DNA from: Cellulomonas marina
GTDB lineage: Bacteria > Actinomycetota > Actinomycetes > Actinomycetales > Cellulomonadaceae
NCBI RefSeq assembly: GCF_900111925.1
Contig: NZ_FOKA01000006.1
Coordinates: 62,001-126,000, forward strand
Length of the DNA stretch: 64,000 nt
Direction of reading: 5' to 3'
Part shown: positions 42,561 through 50,342 of the stretch, piece after piece
Layout of the letters: every line of letters starts with the position of its first letter
Numbering within the stretch: the first letter of the stretch is position 1
The notes under the pieces: generated by a model
Database searches by the model: none
Seen by the model: only the letters and a program-made list of their open reading frames with translations
What the model was told of the DNA's origin: nothing
Translations under genes and position numbers: made by a program

Positions 42561-43853
42561 ATGATGGCGTCCGTGCCCGTCCCCGTGCCCACCCAGCCCG
42601 ACGACGACGAGCTGCAGCTCATCCGCCGCTCGGGCGTCGCCCTGCGCATGGGCCGCCTGAGCCTCGGTGCCGGCACCGGCTCCTACCGCGTCAAGGCGTC
42701 GATGGCCCGGGTCGCGCACGCCCTGGGGGTGGAGCGGCACCAGGCGCACGTCACCCTCACCGAGATCACGACGACCTCGCACCGCGGTCGCAGCTTCCGC
42801 ACCGAGGTGACGGAGGTGCGCCGGGTCGGCATCGACGCGCACCGGCTCACGCTGCTCGAGCGGCTGGCGGGCGACCTCGACGCCGGCCGGCGCCCGGCCA
42901 CGGTGGAGGACGTCACCCGCGCGCTCGACGAGATCGAGGCGCGCGGCCCGCTGTGGGGCGCGCTGCTCAACGCCCTGTGGGCCGGCCTGGCGTGCGCGGC
43001 GTTCTCGTTCCTCAACCGCGGCGGGCCCGTCGAGATGGCGGCGGTGTTCGTCGCGGCGGCGCTGGGGCAGGGCGCGCGGCGGGCGATGCTGCACCGGGGG
43101 CTCAACCAGTTCGGCGTGACGATGGTCGCGGCGGCGCTGGCGTGCCTGACCTACCTGGCCTTCGTCACGGCGCTGCACGGCTCCGGGGCGACAGCCACCC
43201 GCCACGAGGCGGGGTACGTGTCCGCGGTGCTGTTCCTCGTGCCCGGCTTCCCGCTGGTGACGGGTGCGCTGGACCTGGCGAAGCTGGACTTCTCGGCCGG
43301 CGTGGCCCGCCTGACCTACGCCCTGACGCTGCTCATGTCCGCCGCGCTGGCGGTGTGGGGCGTGTCGGCCCTCGTCGGGCTGTCGCCGGACCTCGCGCCC
43401 GACACGCGGCTGGCGCCGGGCGTGCTCGTCGCGCTGCGCTGCCTGTTCTCGTTCCTCGGGGTGCTGGGTTTCGCGCTGCTGTTCAACTCGACGCTCCCCA
43501 TGGCCGCCGCGGCGGCGGCCGTCGCGGTGGTGCCCAACGTCCTGCGGCTCGGGCTCGTCGACGCCGGGGTGCTGCCGCAGGCGGCGGCCGCGGGGGCCGC
43601 GCTGCTCGTCGGGCTGCTGGCGGCGCTCGTCGCCCCGCGCCTGCGCGTCCCGCGCATCACCGTGTCCGTGCCGGCCGTGGTCATCATGGTCCCGGGGGTG
43701 ACGGCCTACCGGGCGGTGTTCGCGCTGTCGGAGGGGGACACGACGCAGGCGCTGGCGTCCGGCGTGCAGGCGGTGCTCGTCGTCGCCGCGCTGGCCATCG
43801 GCCTGGCCGTCGCACGGATGCTCACCGACCGGGAGTGGGCGTTCGAGCACTGA
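42561..43853 (+). CDS. Threonine/serine exporter (ThrE family)
   Basis: A 430-residue membrane protein. The soluble N-terminal part (about 1-130) and first helices form the ThrE/DUF1212 domain, with AGTGSYRVKASMARVAHALG, LNRGGPVEMAAVFVAAALGQ and VPGFPLVTGALDLAK. The later helices (from about 280) form the second, DUF3815-like half with VPAVVIMVPGVTAYRAVF. Such proteins export threonine, serine or small peptides with the proton gradient. The start is ambiguous. ATG at 42561 and 42564 are in frame, but CATGAT (42560-42565) is followed seven bases later by GTG at 42573, which fits this genome's leaderless pattern. Confidence 0.85.
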   Translation: MMASVPVPVPTQPDDDELQLIRRSGVALRMGRLSLGAGTGSYRVKASMARVAHALGVERHQAHVTLTEITTTSHRGRSFRTEVTEVRRVGIDAHRLTLLERLAGDLDAGRRPATVEDVTRALDEIEARGPLWGALLNALWAGLACAAFSFLNRGGPVEMAAVFVAAALGQGARRAMLHRGLNQFGVTMVAAALACLTYLAFVTALHGSGATATRHEAGYVSAVLFLVPGFPLVTGALDLAKLDFSAGVARLTYALTLLMSAALAVWGVSALVGLSPDLAPDTRLAPGVLVALRCLFSFLGVLGFALLFNSTLPMAAAAAAVAVVPNVLRLGLVDAGVLPQAAAAGAALLVGLLAALVAPRLRVPRITVSVPAVVIMVPGVTAYRAVFALSEGDTTQALASGVQAVLVVAALAIGLAVARMLTDREWAFEH

Positions 43854-43911
43854 GGGGCAGGTGCCCGCTTTGGTCGCAGCCCGCACATGCGGTTACCCTG
43901 ACCGGCGTCTG

Positions 43912-44002
43912 GGAGACGTCGCATAGCCCGGTCTAGTGCGCGGCCCTGCTAAGGCCGTGAGGGGGGCAACCTCCTCCGTGGGTTCAAATCCCACCGTCTC
44001 CG
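43912..44002 (+). tRNA. tRNA-Ser (anticodon GCU)
   Basis: A 91-base class II tRNA. The acceptor stem is GGAGACG (43912-43918) with CGTCTCC (43995-44001) and discriminator G at 44002. CGGCC/GGCCG enclose the anticodon loop CTGCTAA, with GCT at 43948-43950. A long variable arm and the T loop GTTCAAATC are present. TTGGTC (43870-43875) and TACCCT (43894-43899), 18 bases apart, make a plausible promoter. CCA is not encoded. Confidence 0.96.
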
Positions 44003-44009
44003 CCCCCGA

Positions 44010-44042
44010 CGAGCCCGTCCCCACCTCGTGGGGACGGGCTCG
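44010..44042 (+). terminator. Terminator of tRNA-Ser(GCU)
   Basis: CGAGCCCGTCCCCAC pairs perfectly with GTGGGGACGGGCTCG around a CTC loop, a 15-bp stem beginning eight bases after the tRNA. Confidence 0.9.
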
Positions 44043-44059
44043 CGCGGTCCTGGGTGGGC

Positions 44060-44755
44060 TCAGCCGTGCACGCTCCCGTGCACGCTCCCGTGCGTGCTCT
44101 CGTGCATGCTGCTGCCGTCGGGCATCACGTGGCCCGCCTCCCACCCGAGCACGGCCGGGTCGAGCATCCCGGCGATCATCGCGACGTGGGCGACGACGAG
44201 GAACAGCCCGACGAGCCCGGCGTGCACGGCCAGCCGTCGCCGCGGCGTCCACCCGGCGCCCACGGCCCGCAGCTCGACGAGCGCCAGGCCCAGCAGCGGC
44301 ACGATCCCCAGCAGGTACCCGCCGACCGCGACGACGTCGGCCGGGCCGCGCCACCCGCCGGTGAGCGTCAGCGGCACGACGGCGTGCCGCAGCAGGTACG
44401 CGGTGACCCCGACGAAGTACACGCCGCCGACGATGCCGGCCCACCGCGACAGCCGGGCCACCCACGCCGGCGCCGCGTCCCGGCGCAGCAGCAGGACGAG
44501 CTCGGTGACGGCGACGGTCTCCGCGAGCACGACGGGCACCGCCATGAACAGCAGCAGGTTCCACGGCTGGTTCGCCGCGAGCAGCTCCATGTAGTGCGTG
44601 CCGCCCATGTCGCCGCCCGCGGGCCAGGCGGGCAGGGTGAGCGCGACGCCCGCGACGGCGACGAGGAGCGCGACCAGGGCGGCGGTCCGGGTAGCACGGG
44701 CGGCCGGCGCGGGAGCGGCGCCCGGGTCGGCGACGGCGGGGGACAGGGCGACCAC
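44060..44755 (-). CDS. Multi-spanning membrane protein with His-rich tail (DUF6803-like)
   Basis: A 231-residue protein with five or six hydrophobic helices. After an alanine-rich N-terminus comes MGGTHYMELLAANQPWNLLLFM (quoted in part), which I associate with DUF6803, a family of unknown function. The C-terminus HVMPDGSSMHESTHGSVHGSVHG ends in a Met/His-rich string, possibly metal-binding, encoded by a 12-base repeat (44064-44111, CCGTGCACGCTC units). The GTG at 44755 has GAGAGGAGA five bases upstream. The gene converges on the tRNA-Ser terminator. Confidence 0.65.
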   Translation of the reverse strand: MVALSPAVADPGAAPAPAARATRTAALVALLVAVAGVALTLPAWPAGGDMGGTHYMELLAANQPWNLLLFMAVPVVLAETVAVTELVLLLRRDAAPAWVARLSRWAGIVGGVYFVGVTAYLLRHAVVPLTLTGGWRGPADVVAVGGYLLGIVPLLGLALVELRAVGAGWTPRRRLAVHAGLVGLFLVVAHVAMIAGMLDPAVLGWEAGHVMPDGSSMHESTHGSVHGSVHG

Positions 44756-44997
44756 GACGGTCTCCTCTCGGACGGACGGACCGCCGGAGGCTCCCGGCGG
44801 CTACCCCCTCACCATCGCCAGCCGAGGCGGGTGACCCGAGCCGCGCTCGATGAAGAAGCGATGAAGGCGTACGGGCGCGGTCGCGGGTTGACGTGGGACG
44901 GGGACCGAGGTCCCGGGTGGCAGGAGGCGGAGCAGGGCGAGCGGCTCGGGACGCGGACACGGGACCGCGCGACCGGGTGACGGGCAGGATGGCCGCC

Positions 44998-45459
44998 ATG
45001 ACGACGCACGGCACGACCCCCGGGAGGCGTCGCCTGCCGCTGCCGGGGTTCCTCGCCCTCGGACTGGTCGCGGCGGTGGTGGTGGCGGGGCTGCTGGGGC
45101 TGGCGGCCGGGGCGCTGGCCGCCGCCGGCGCGGGGTCCGGCGGGTTCCAGGACCTCGTCGGCGTGCTCGTCGGGATGCTCGTGGTGGCCGTGGTGGCGTC
45201 GGTGGTGTGGCTCGTCGTGCTCGTCGTCGCGCACGTGCGGTACCTGCCGGCCGGGCGGCGGCTCGCGACGGGCTGGCGGTCCGCGGCGGTGGTGCTGGGC
45301 GTGCTCGTGCTGGTGGGGGCGGTGCTCGCGCTCGTGCCGTCCGACGAGGTGCGCGGCGCGTCGGTGCTGGTGGCGGCGGTCGCCGTCGTCGTCGGGCCGT
45401 CGGTCGTGCTCGTCGCGGGGGAGCGCCGGGACCGTCGGCACGGGCACGTCCCGTCCTGA
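44998..45459 (+). CDS. Small membrane protein of unknown function
   Basis: A 153-residue protein with about four hydrophobic helices (FLALGLVAAVVVAGLLGLAAG, quoted in part, and later valine-rich segments) and a basic C-terminus GERRDRRHGHVPS. I do not recognise a family. CAGGAT (44985-44990) lies seven bases before the ATG at 44998, in line with other starts here; an in-frame ATG at 44989 overlaps that box and is less likely. The gene is 87 bases upstream of the phosphoesterase gene, whose PHO box lies between. Confidence 0.6.
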   Translation: MTTHGTTPGRRRLPLPGFLALGLVAAVVVAGLLGLAAGALAAAGAGSGGFQDLVGVLVGMLVVAVVASVVWLVVLVVAHVRYLPAGRRLATGWRSAAVVLGVLVLVGAVLALVPSDEVRGASVLVAAVAVVVGPSVVLVAGERRDRRHGHVPS

Positions 45460-45473
45460 GCCCCGGGGGCCAG

Positions 45474-45495
45474 GGTTCACCGAGCCGTCACCCGG
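45474..45495 (+). promoter_or_regulatory. PHO box (PhoP-type direct repeats)
   Basis: GGTTCACCGAG is followed directly by CCGTCACCCGG, two 11-base units with GTTCACC and CGTCACC at the same position. This matches the G(G/T)TCA-type direct repeats bound by actinobacterial PhoP. It is 52 bases upstream of a secreted phosphoesterase gene, a classical PhoP target. Confidence 0.75.
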
Positions 45496-45546
45496 CCCTC
45501 GTCCGCCGGTCCCGCCACCGTCGCCCGGCGGCACTGTGCTGGGGCC

Positions 45547-48500
45547 ATGAGACGTCTGAGGACTCGGACGGTCCTGGTCACAGGGCTCGTCGCCTGCCTG
45601 CTCACCCCGACCGCCGCGCTCGCGGCCCCCGCCGACACCGCTGCTGACTCCGCTGCCGGCTCCGCCGCCGACGCGCAGACCGGCCGCACCCGCATCAGCC
45701 CGCTCACGGAGCCGACGCTCGTCGCCCGCGCGACGCTCGACGCCGACACCCTCGTCGAGGGCCCGCCGTCGGGTGCACTGGCCACGCCCGCCAACGGCCG
45801 CCAGGGCCCGTTCGCCGGGCAGGTCGTCCCCGGCTTCTCGGCGGTCGTCGAGGGGCGCGACGGCACCCTGTACGGCATGCCGGACAACGGGTTCGGCACG
45901 AAGGGCAACTCGGCGGACTTCCTCCTGCGGATCTACACGCTCGCGCCCGACTGGGAGACGGCCGAGGGCGGCTCGGGGGAGCTCGCGCTCGACGGCTTCA
46001 TCAGCCTGCGCGACCCCGACGGCCTCGCCGGCTTCCCCATCGTCAACGAGGGCACGGCCGAGCGGCTGCTGACGGGCGGCGACTTCGACGTCGAGTCCCT
46101 CGTGCAGCTCCGCGACGGCACGTTCTGGATCGGCGAGGAGTTCGGGCCGTTCCTCCTGCACGTCGACGCCACGGGCAAGCTGCTGCAGGCGCCCGTGCCG
46201 TTCCCGGGCGGTCGCTCCCCGCAGAACCCCTTCCTCGCGCCCGACGAGAGCCCGCGCGTCAAGGCCTCCAAGGGCTTCGAGTCGCTCGCGGTCTCGGCCA
46301 ACGGCAAGTTCCTCTACCCGATCACCGAGGGCGCCTACGTCGACGACCCGCAGCAGCGCCGGCGCACGGTCCACGAGGTCGACACGGCCACCGGGCAGTA
46401 CACCGGCCGGACCTGGGACTACGAGGCGGACCGCGAGCCCAACGTCATCGGCGACGCGTTCATGGTCGGCAACCACCGGATGCTCGTCGTCGAGCGGGAC
46501 GACTTCGACGGCGCCGCGTCCGTCACCAAGCGCGTCTACGAGGTGGACCTGAAGCAGGTCGAGCCCGACGGCTACCTGCGCAAGACGCTCGTCCTCGACG
46601 CGCTGAAGATCGCCAACCCCGACGGCATCGGGGCGGGCGACGGCTACGGCACGGGCGACCCGTACTCCCTGCCGGTGCAGTCCTTCGAGACGGTCGTGCG
46701 CCTGCGCGACGGGCGCCTGCTCATCGCCAACGACAACAACTACCCGGGCAACGCCGCGCGCGTGCCGGGGACGCCGGACGCCACGGAGCTCGCGGTCGTC
46801 GACCTGCGGCGCGTCCCCGCCGCGGCGCCCTCCGAGACCACGGTCATCGCCCACCGCGGCGCCTCGGGCGAGCGGCCCGAGCACACGCTGGCCGCGTACG
46901 AGCGGGCCATCCTCGCCTGTGCCGACTACATCGAGCCGGACCTCGTCATGACGAAGGACGGCGTCCTGGTCTCGCGGCACGAGAACGAGATCAGCGGCAC
47001 GACGGACGTCGCGACGCGGCCGGAGTTCGCGGACCGCCGCACGACGAAGACCGTCGACGGCACGGCCTACACCGGCTGGTTCACCGAGGACTTCACGCTC
47101 GCCGAGCTCCGCACCCTGCGCGCGGTGGAGCGCCTGCCCGAGGTCCGCCCGGGCAACACCGCCTTCGACGGCCTGTACGAGATCCCGACGTTCGACGAGG
47201 TCATCGACCTGGCGCGGCGCTCGGTCTCCTGCGACGGCCGCCCCGTCGGCGTGATCCCCGAGATCAAGCACGGCACGTACTTCGACTCCATCGGCCTCTC
47301 GATGGAGGAGGCCGTCGTCGCCGGCATCGACGCCGCGGGCTGGAACAGCCGCGGCTACCCCGTGCAGATCCAGTCCTTCGAGGTGGGCAACCTCCAGGAG
47401 CTGAACGGGATGACGACGGTCCGCCTGGCCCAGCTCATCGACGCCGCGGGCGCACCGGCCGACAAGGTCGCCGCCGGCGACCCGCTCACCTACGCGGACA
47501 TGGTCACGCGCGAGGGCCTGCACGACGTCGCGGAGTACGCCGACGTCGTCGGGCTGCAGAAGAACGTCATGATCCCGCGCGAGGAGGACGGCACGCTCGG
47601 CGAGCCGACCGGCGTCATCGAGCAGGCCCACCGCCTCGGCCTGGAGGTCACAGGCTGGACCTTCCGCAAGGAGAACCAGTTCCTGCCGGCGGAGTTCCGC
47701 ATCGGCGACGACCCGAACGCCCCTGGCGACCTCGTCGGCGAGATCCGGGCCTTCGTGCAGGCCGGCATGGACAACGCCTTCACCGACGACCCGGCCGTCG
47801 CGGTGACGGACGACCTGCGGGTGGCCACCTACAACCTGTCCCTCAACCGGGCGACCGAGGGCGGCCTGGCCGCGGACCTCGCCACGGGCGACAACGCGCA
47901 GGCGAAGGCCGTCGCCGAGGTCATCCAGACCGCCGCCCCCGACGTCGTGCTGCTCAACGAGTTCGACCACGACGCCGAGGGGGTCAGCGCCCGGCTGTTC
48001 CGGGAGAACTACCTCGAGGTGCCGCAGGGCGACGGGGCGCCGGTGACGTACCCGTACGCCTTCTGGGCACCGGTGAACACCGGCGTGCCGTCCGGGTTCG
48101 ACCTCAACAACGACGGGTCCGTGGGCGGCCCCGACGACGCCTGGGGCTTCGGCGCCTTCCCGGGCCAGTACGGGATGCTCGTCCTGTCGCGGTACCCGAT
48201 CGACACCGACGCGGTGCGGACGTTCCAGGGCTTCCGGTGGCAGGACATGCCCGGCAACGTCATCCCGGCCGACTGGTACTCGTCGGAGGAGCTGGAGAGC
48301 TTCCCGCTGTCCTCCAAGTCGCACTGGGACGTGCCCGTGGTCGTCGACGGCCGCACCGTCCACGTCCTGGCCGCGCACCCGACGCCGCCGTCGTTCGACG
48401 GCGCCGAGGACCGCAACGGCCGCCGCAACCACGACGAGATCCGGTTCTGGGCGGACTACGTCCAGGGCGCGGACTACGTGTACGACGACGAGGGCGTCCA

Positions 48501-48909
48501 CGGCGGCCTCGCCCGCGGCGAGCGGTTCGTCATCGTCGGGGACCTCAACGCCGACCCGGCGGACGGGGACTCCTACGACACGGCGATCGGCCAGCTCCTG
48601 AGCCTGGACCTGCTGCAGGACCCGGCGCCGACCTCGGCCGGCGGGCCGGAGGCTGCGGCCGCGCAGGGCGGGGCGAACGCCGCCCACACCGGTGACCCGG
48701 CGCTCGACACGGCGGACTTCGCCGACACCGCGCCGGGCAACCTGCGGGTCGACTACGTCCTGCCGTCCACCACGCTCGGCGTCGCCGACGCCGGGGTGTT
48801 CTGGCCGGCCGCGGGGCAGCCGGGCTCGGAGCTGACAGGCACCTTCCCGTTCCCGACGTCCGACCACCGCCTCGTCTGGGCGGACCTGGAGGTCGACCTC
48901 CTGCGCTGA
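45547..48909 (+). CDS. Secreted three-domain phosphoesterase (phytase-like + GDPD + EEP)
   Basis: A 1,120-residue exported protein with a Sec signal peptide (VTGLVACLLTPTAALAAPA, residues 9-27). Residues about 55-420 form a phytase-like (esterase-like) propeller domain, with GMPDNGFGTKGNSADFLLR and FWIGEEFGPFLLHVD. Residues about 430-755 are a glycerophosphodiester phosphodiesterase, with VIAHRGASGERPEHTLAAY and catalytic EPDLVMTKDGVLVSRHE. Residues about 757-1120 are an endonuclease/exonuclease/phosphatase domain, with VATYNLSLNR, LLNEFDHD, VGDLNADP and TSDHRLVWADL, the complete metal and histidine set. It should release phosphate from organic phosphates outside the cell. A PHO box 52 bases upstream and a strong terminator downstream make it a single-gene phosphate-starvation unit. 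Confidence 0.9.
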   Translation: MRRLRTRTVLVTGLVACLLTPTAALAAPADTAADSAAGSAADAQTGRTRISPLTEPTLVARATLDADTLVEGPPSGALATPANGRQGPFAGQVVPGFSAVVEGRDGTLYGMPDNGFGTKGNSADFLLRIYTLAPDWETAEGGSGELALDGFISLRDPDGLAGFPIVNEGTAERLLTGGDFDVESLVQLRDGTFWIGEEFGPFLLHVDATGKLLQAPVPFPGGRSPQNPFLAPDESPRVKASKGFESLAVSANGKFLYPITEGAYVDDPQQRRRTVHEVDTATGQYTGRTWDYEADREPNVIGDAFMVGNHRMLVVERDDFDGAASVTKRVYEVDLKQVEPDGYLRKTLVLDALKIANPDGIGAGDGYGTGDPYSLPVQSFETVVRLRDGRLLIANDNNYPGNAARVPGTPDATELAVVDLRRVPAAAPSETTVIAHRGASGERPEHTLAAYERAILACADYIEPDLVMTKDGVLVSRHENEISGTTDVATRPEFADRRTTKTVDGTAYTGWFTEDFTLAELRTLRAVERLPEVRPGNTAFDGLYEIPTFDEVIDLARRSVSCDGRPVGVIPEIKHGTYFDSIGLSMEEAVVAGIDAAGWNSRGYPVQIQSFEVGNLQELNGMTTVRLAQLIDAAGAPADKVAAGDPLTYADMVTREGLHDVAEYADVVGLQKNVMIPREEDGTLGEPTGVIEQAHRLGLEVTGWTFRKENQFLPAEFRIGDDPNAPGDLVGEIRAFVQAGMDNAFTDDPAVAVTDDLRVATYNLSLNRATEGGLAADLATGDNAQAKAVAEVIQTAAPDVVLLNEFDHDAEGVSARLFRENYLEVPQGDGAPVTYPYAFWAPVNTGVPSGFDLNNDGSVGGPDDAWGFGAFPGQYGMLVLSRYPIDTDAVRTFQGFRWQDMPGNVIPADWYSSEELESFPLSSKSHWDVPVVVDGRTVHVLAAHPTPPSFDGAEDRNGRRNHDEIRFWADYVQGADYVYDDEGVHGGLARGERFVIVGDLNADPADGDSYDTAIGQLLSLDLLQDPAPTSAGGPEAAAAQGGANAAHTGDPALDTADFADTAPGNLRVDYVLPSTTLGVADAGVFWPAAGQPGSELTGTFPFPTSDHRLVWADLEVDLLR

Positions 48910-48946
48910 GCGCAGGTCGCGGCGACGGTCACCGCACGCGGCGGCG

Positions 48947-48982
48947 ACGACGGCGGGTACCCGGACGGGTGCCCGCCGTCGT
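48947..48982 (+). terminator. Terminator of the three-domain phosphoesterase gene
   Basis: ACGACGGCGGG-T-ACCC and GGGT-G-CCCGCCGTCGT form a 16-bp stem with one T-G wobble around GGAC, 37 bases after the stop. Confidence 0.85.
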
Positions 48983-49048
48983 GCTGCCGCCGCCGGTGCC
49001 TGCCGGACGTGCCGCCTCGCTGTCGGACCCGTGCGGCACGCTGGCCGG

Positions 49049-50212
49049 GTGATCACGACGGTGGCGGTCGAGGGGTACCGGTCGTTGCGCGAGCTCGTGC
49101 TGCCGCTGGGGCAGCTGACCGTGGTGACGGGTGGGAACGGGTCGGGGAAGACGAACCTGTACCGGGCGCTGCGGCTGCTGTCCGGGATCGCGCTCGGCGG
49201 CGCCGTCGGGGCGCTGGCGCGCGAGGGCGGTCTCGACTCGACGCTGTGGGCCGGCCCGGAGGGGACGGGGCTGGAGGTGCGCCAGGGCCGCGCCCCGGTG
49301 CAGGGGACCCGGCGGCGGCGGCCCGTGGCGTTGCGGCTCGGGGTGGTCGCCGACGGGCACGGCTACGCCGCCGACCTCGGGCTGCCGCAGGAGGGCGGGG
49401 TCTTCGCCCGAGACCCGGAGATCAAGGTCGAGGCGGTGTGGACGGGCGAGGTGCTGCGGGCGGGGTCCCTCGTCGCCGAGCGGCACGGGCCGACCGCGCG
49501 GCTGCGGGACGACGAGGGCGGGTGGCGGCGGATGCCCGAGCAGCTGGCGACCGGGGACAGCCTGCTGAGCGAGGTGGTCGACCCGGCGGGCGCGCCCGAG
49601 CTGTCGGCCGTGCGCCGCACGCTGCGGTCCTGGCGCTTCTACGACGGGTTCCGCGCCGACCCGGACGCGCCGGCGCGCCAGGAGCGCGTCGGCACCCGGA
49701 CGCCGGTGCTGGCCGCCGACGGCGGCGACCTCGCGGCGGCGGTGGCGACGATCGTCGACGCCGGGTGGGGGGACCTGCTCGACGAGGCCGTCACCGCGGC
49801 GTTCGGCGACGCGCGGGTCGCTGTCGTCGAACGGGGCGGCCTCCTGGGCCTCGAGCTGCACCAGCACGGGCTGCTGCGGCCGCTGCGGGGCGCGGAGCTG
49901 TCCGACGGGACGCTGCGCTACCTCCTGTGGGCCGCCGCGCTGCTGAGCCCGCGGCCGCCGCGGCTCCTCGTGCTCAACGAGCCGGAGACGAGCCTGCACC
50001 CCGACCTGCTGCCCGGGCTCGGCGGGCTCGTGGCGGCCGCCGCGCGGCGCACGCAGGTCGTCGTCGTCACGCACTCCGCCGCGCTGCGTCGTGTGCTCGC
50101 GGACGCCGAGGACCTGGCCGAGGTGGAGCTGGTGAAGGAGCTCGGCGCGACGCGGGTGCGGGGGCAGGAGGGGCCGTTCGACGTGCCGGCGTGGTCGTGG
50201 CCCAGCCGGTGA
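49049..50212 (+). CDS. AAA family ATPase (RecF/OLD-like, stand-alone)
   Basis: A 387-residue ABC-type ATPase. The N-terminus VAVEGYRSLRELVLPLG followed by GGNGSGKTNLYRAL (Walker A) is the RecF/SMC-like start. SDGTLRYLLWAAAL is the signature helix, and LLVLNEPETSLHPDLL is Walker B with the catalytic glutamate. VVVTHSAALRR carries the switch histidine. The middle part is a globular insertion rather than a coiled coil. No TOPRIM nuclease domain and no partner nuclease gene are present, so it is not a complete OLD or Gabija system. The GTG at 49049 is six bases after CACGCT. Its role is unknown; DNA repair or phage sensing are possibilities only. Confidence 0.82.
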   Translation: MITTVAVEGYRSLRELVLPLGQLTVVTGGNGSGKTNLYRALRLLSGIALGGAVGALAREGGLDSTLWAGPEGTGLEVRQGRAPVQGTRRRRPVALRLGVVADGHGYAADLGLPQEGGVFARDPEIKVEAVWTGEVLRAGSLVAERHGPTARLRDDEGGWRRMPEQLATGDSLLSEVVDPAGAPELSAVRRTLRSWRFYDGFRADPDAPARQERVGTRTPVLAADGGDLAAAVATIVDAGWGDLLDEAVTAAFGDARVAVVERGGLLGLELHQHGLLRPLRGAELSDGTLRYLLWAAALLSPRPPRLLVLNEPETSLHPDLLPGLGGLVAAAARRTQVVVVTHSAALRRVLADAEDLAEVELVKELGATRVRGQEGPFDVPAWSWPSR

Positions 50213-50250
50213 CGGTCGACCGCGAGGCGAGGACCGGGCGGCCCCTGCTC

Positions 50251-50300
50251 TGGACACGGCCGCCGATCAGCGGGTAGGACTAGGTGGTCCAAGGTTTACC
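50251..50300 (+). promoter_or_regulatory. Promoter and LacI operator of the secreted GH43 gene
   Basis: TGGACA (50251-50256), 18 bases, then TAGGAC (50275-50280) form the promoter. GGTCCAAGGTTTACC (50286-50300) is the operator, covering the expected start of transcription. The same promoter-operator design is found at 58912-58958. Confidence 0.75.
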
Positions 50301-50342
50301 CAGCGCCGGGTGGGCCGTCCCGACCTGCCTGGGAGCTCGACG

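Noticed and set aside
44809..49056. Minus-strand open frame of 1,415 codons
   Set aside because: It is antisense to the three-domain phosphoesterase gene, whose motifs, signal peptide and PHO box are clear. Long antisense frames are expected at this GC content.
49049..50212. Anti-phage OLD/Gabija-type system
   Set aside because: The ATPase has no TOPRIM domain and no helicase or nuclease partner next to it, so only a stand-alone ATPase can be supported.
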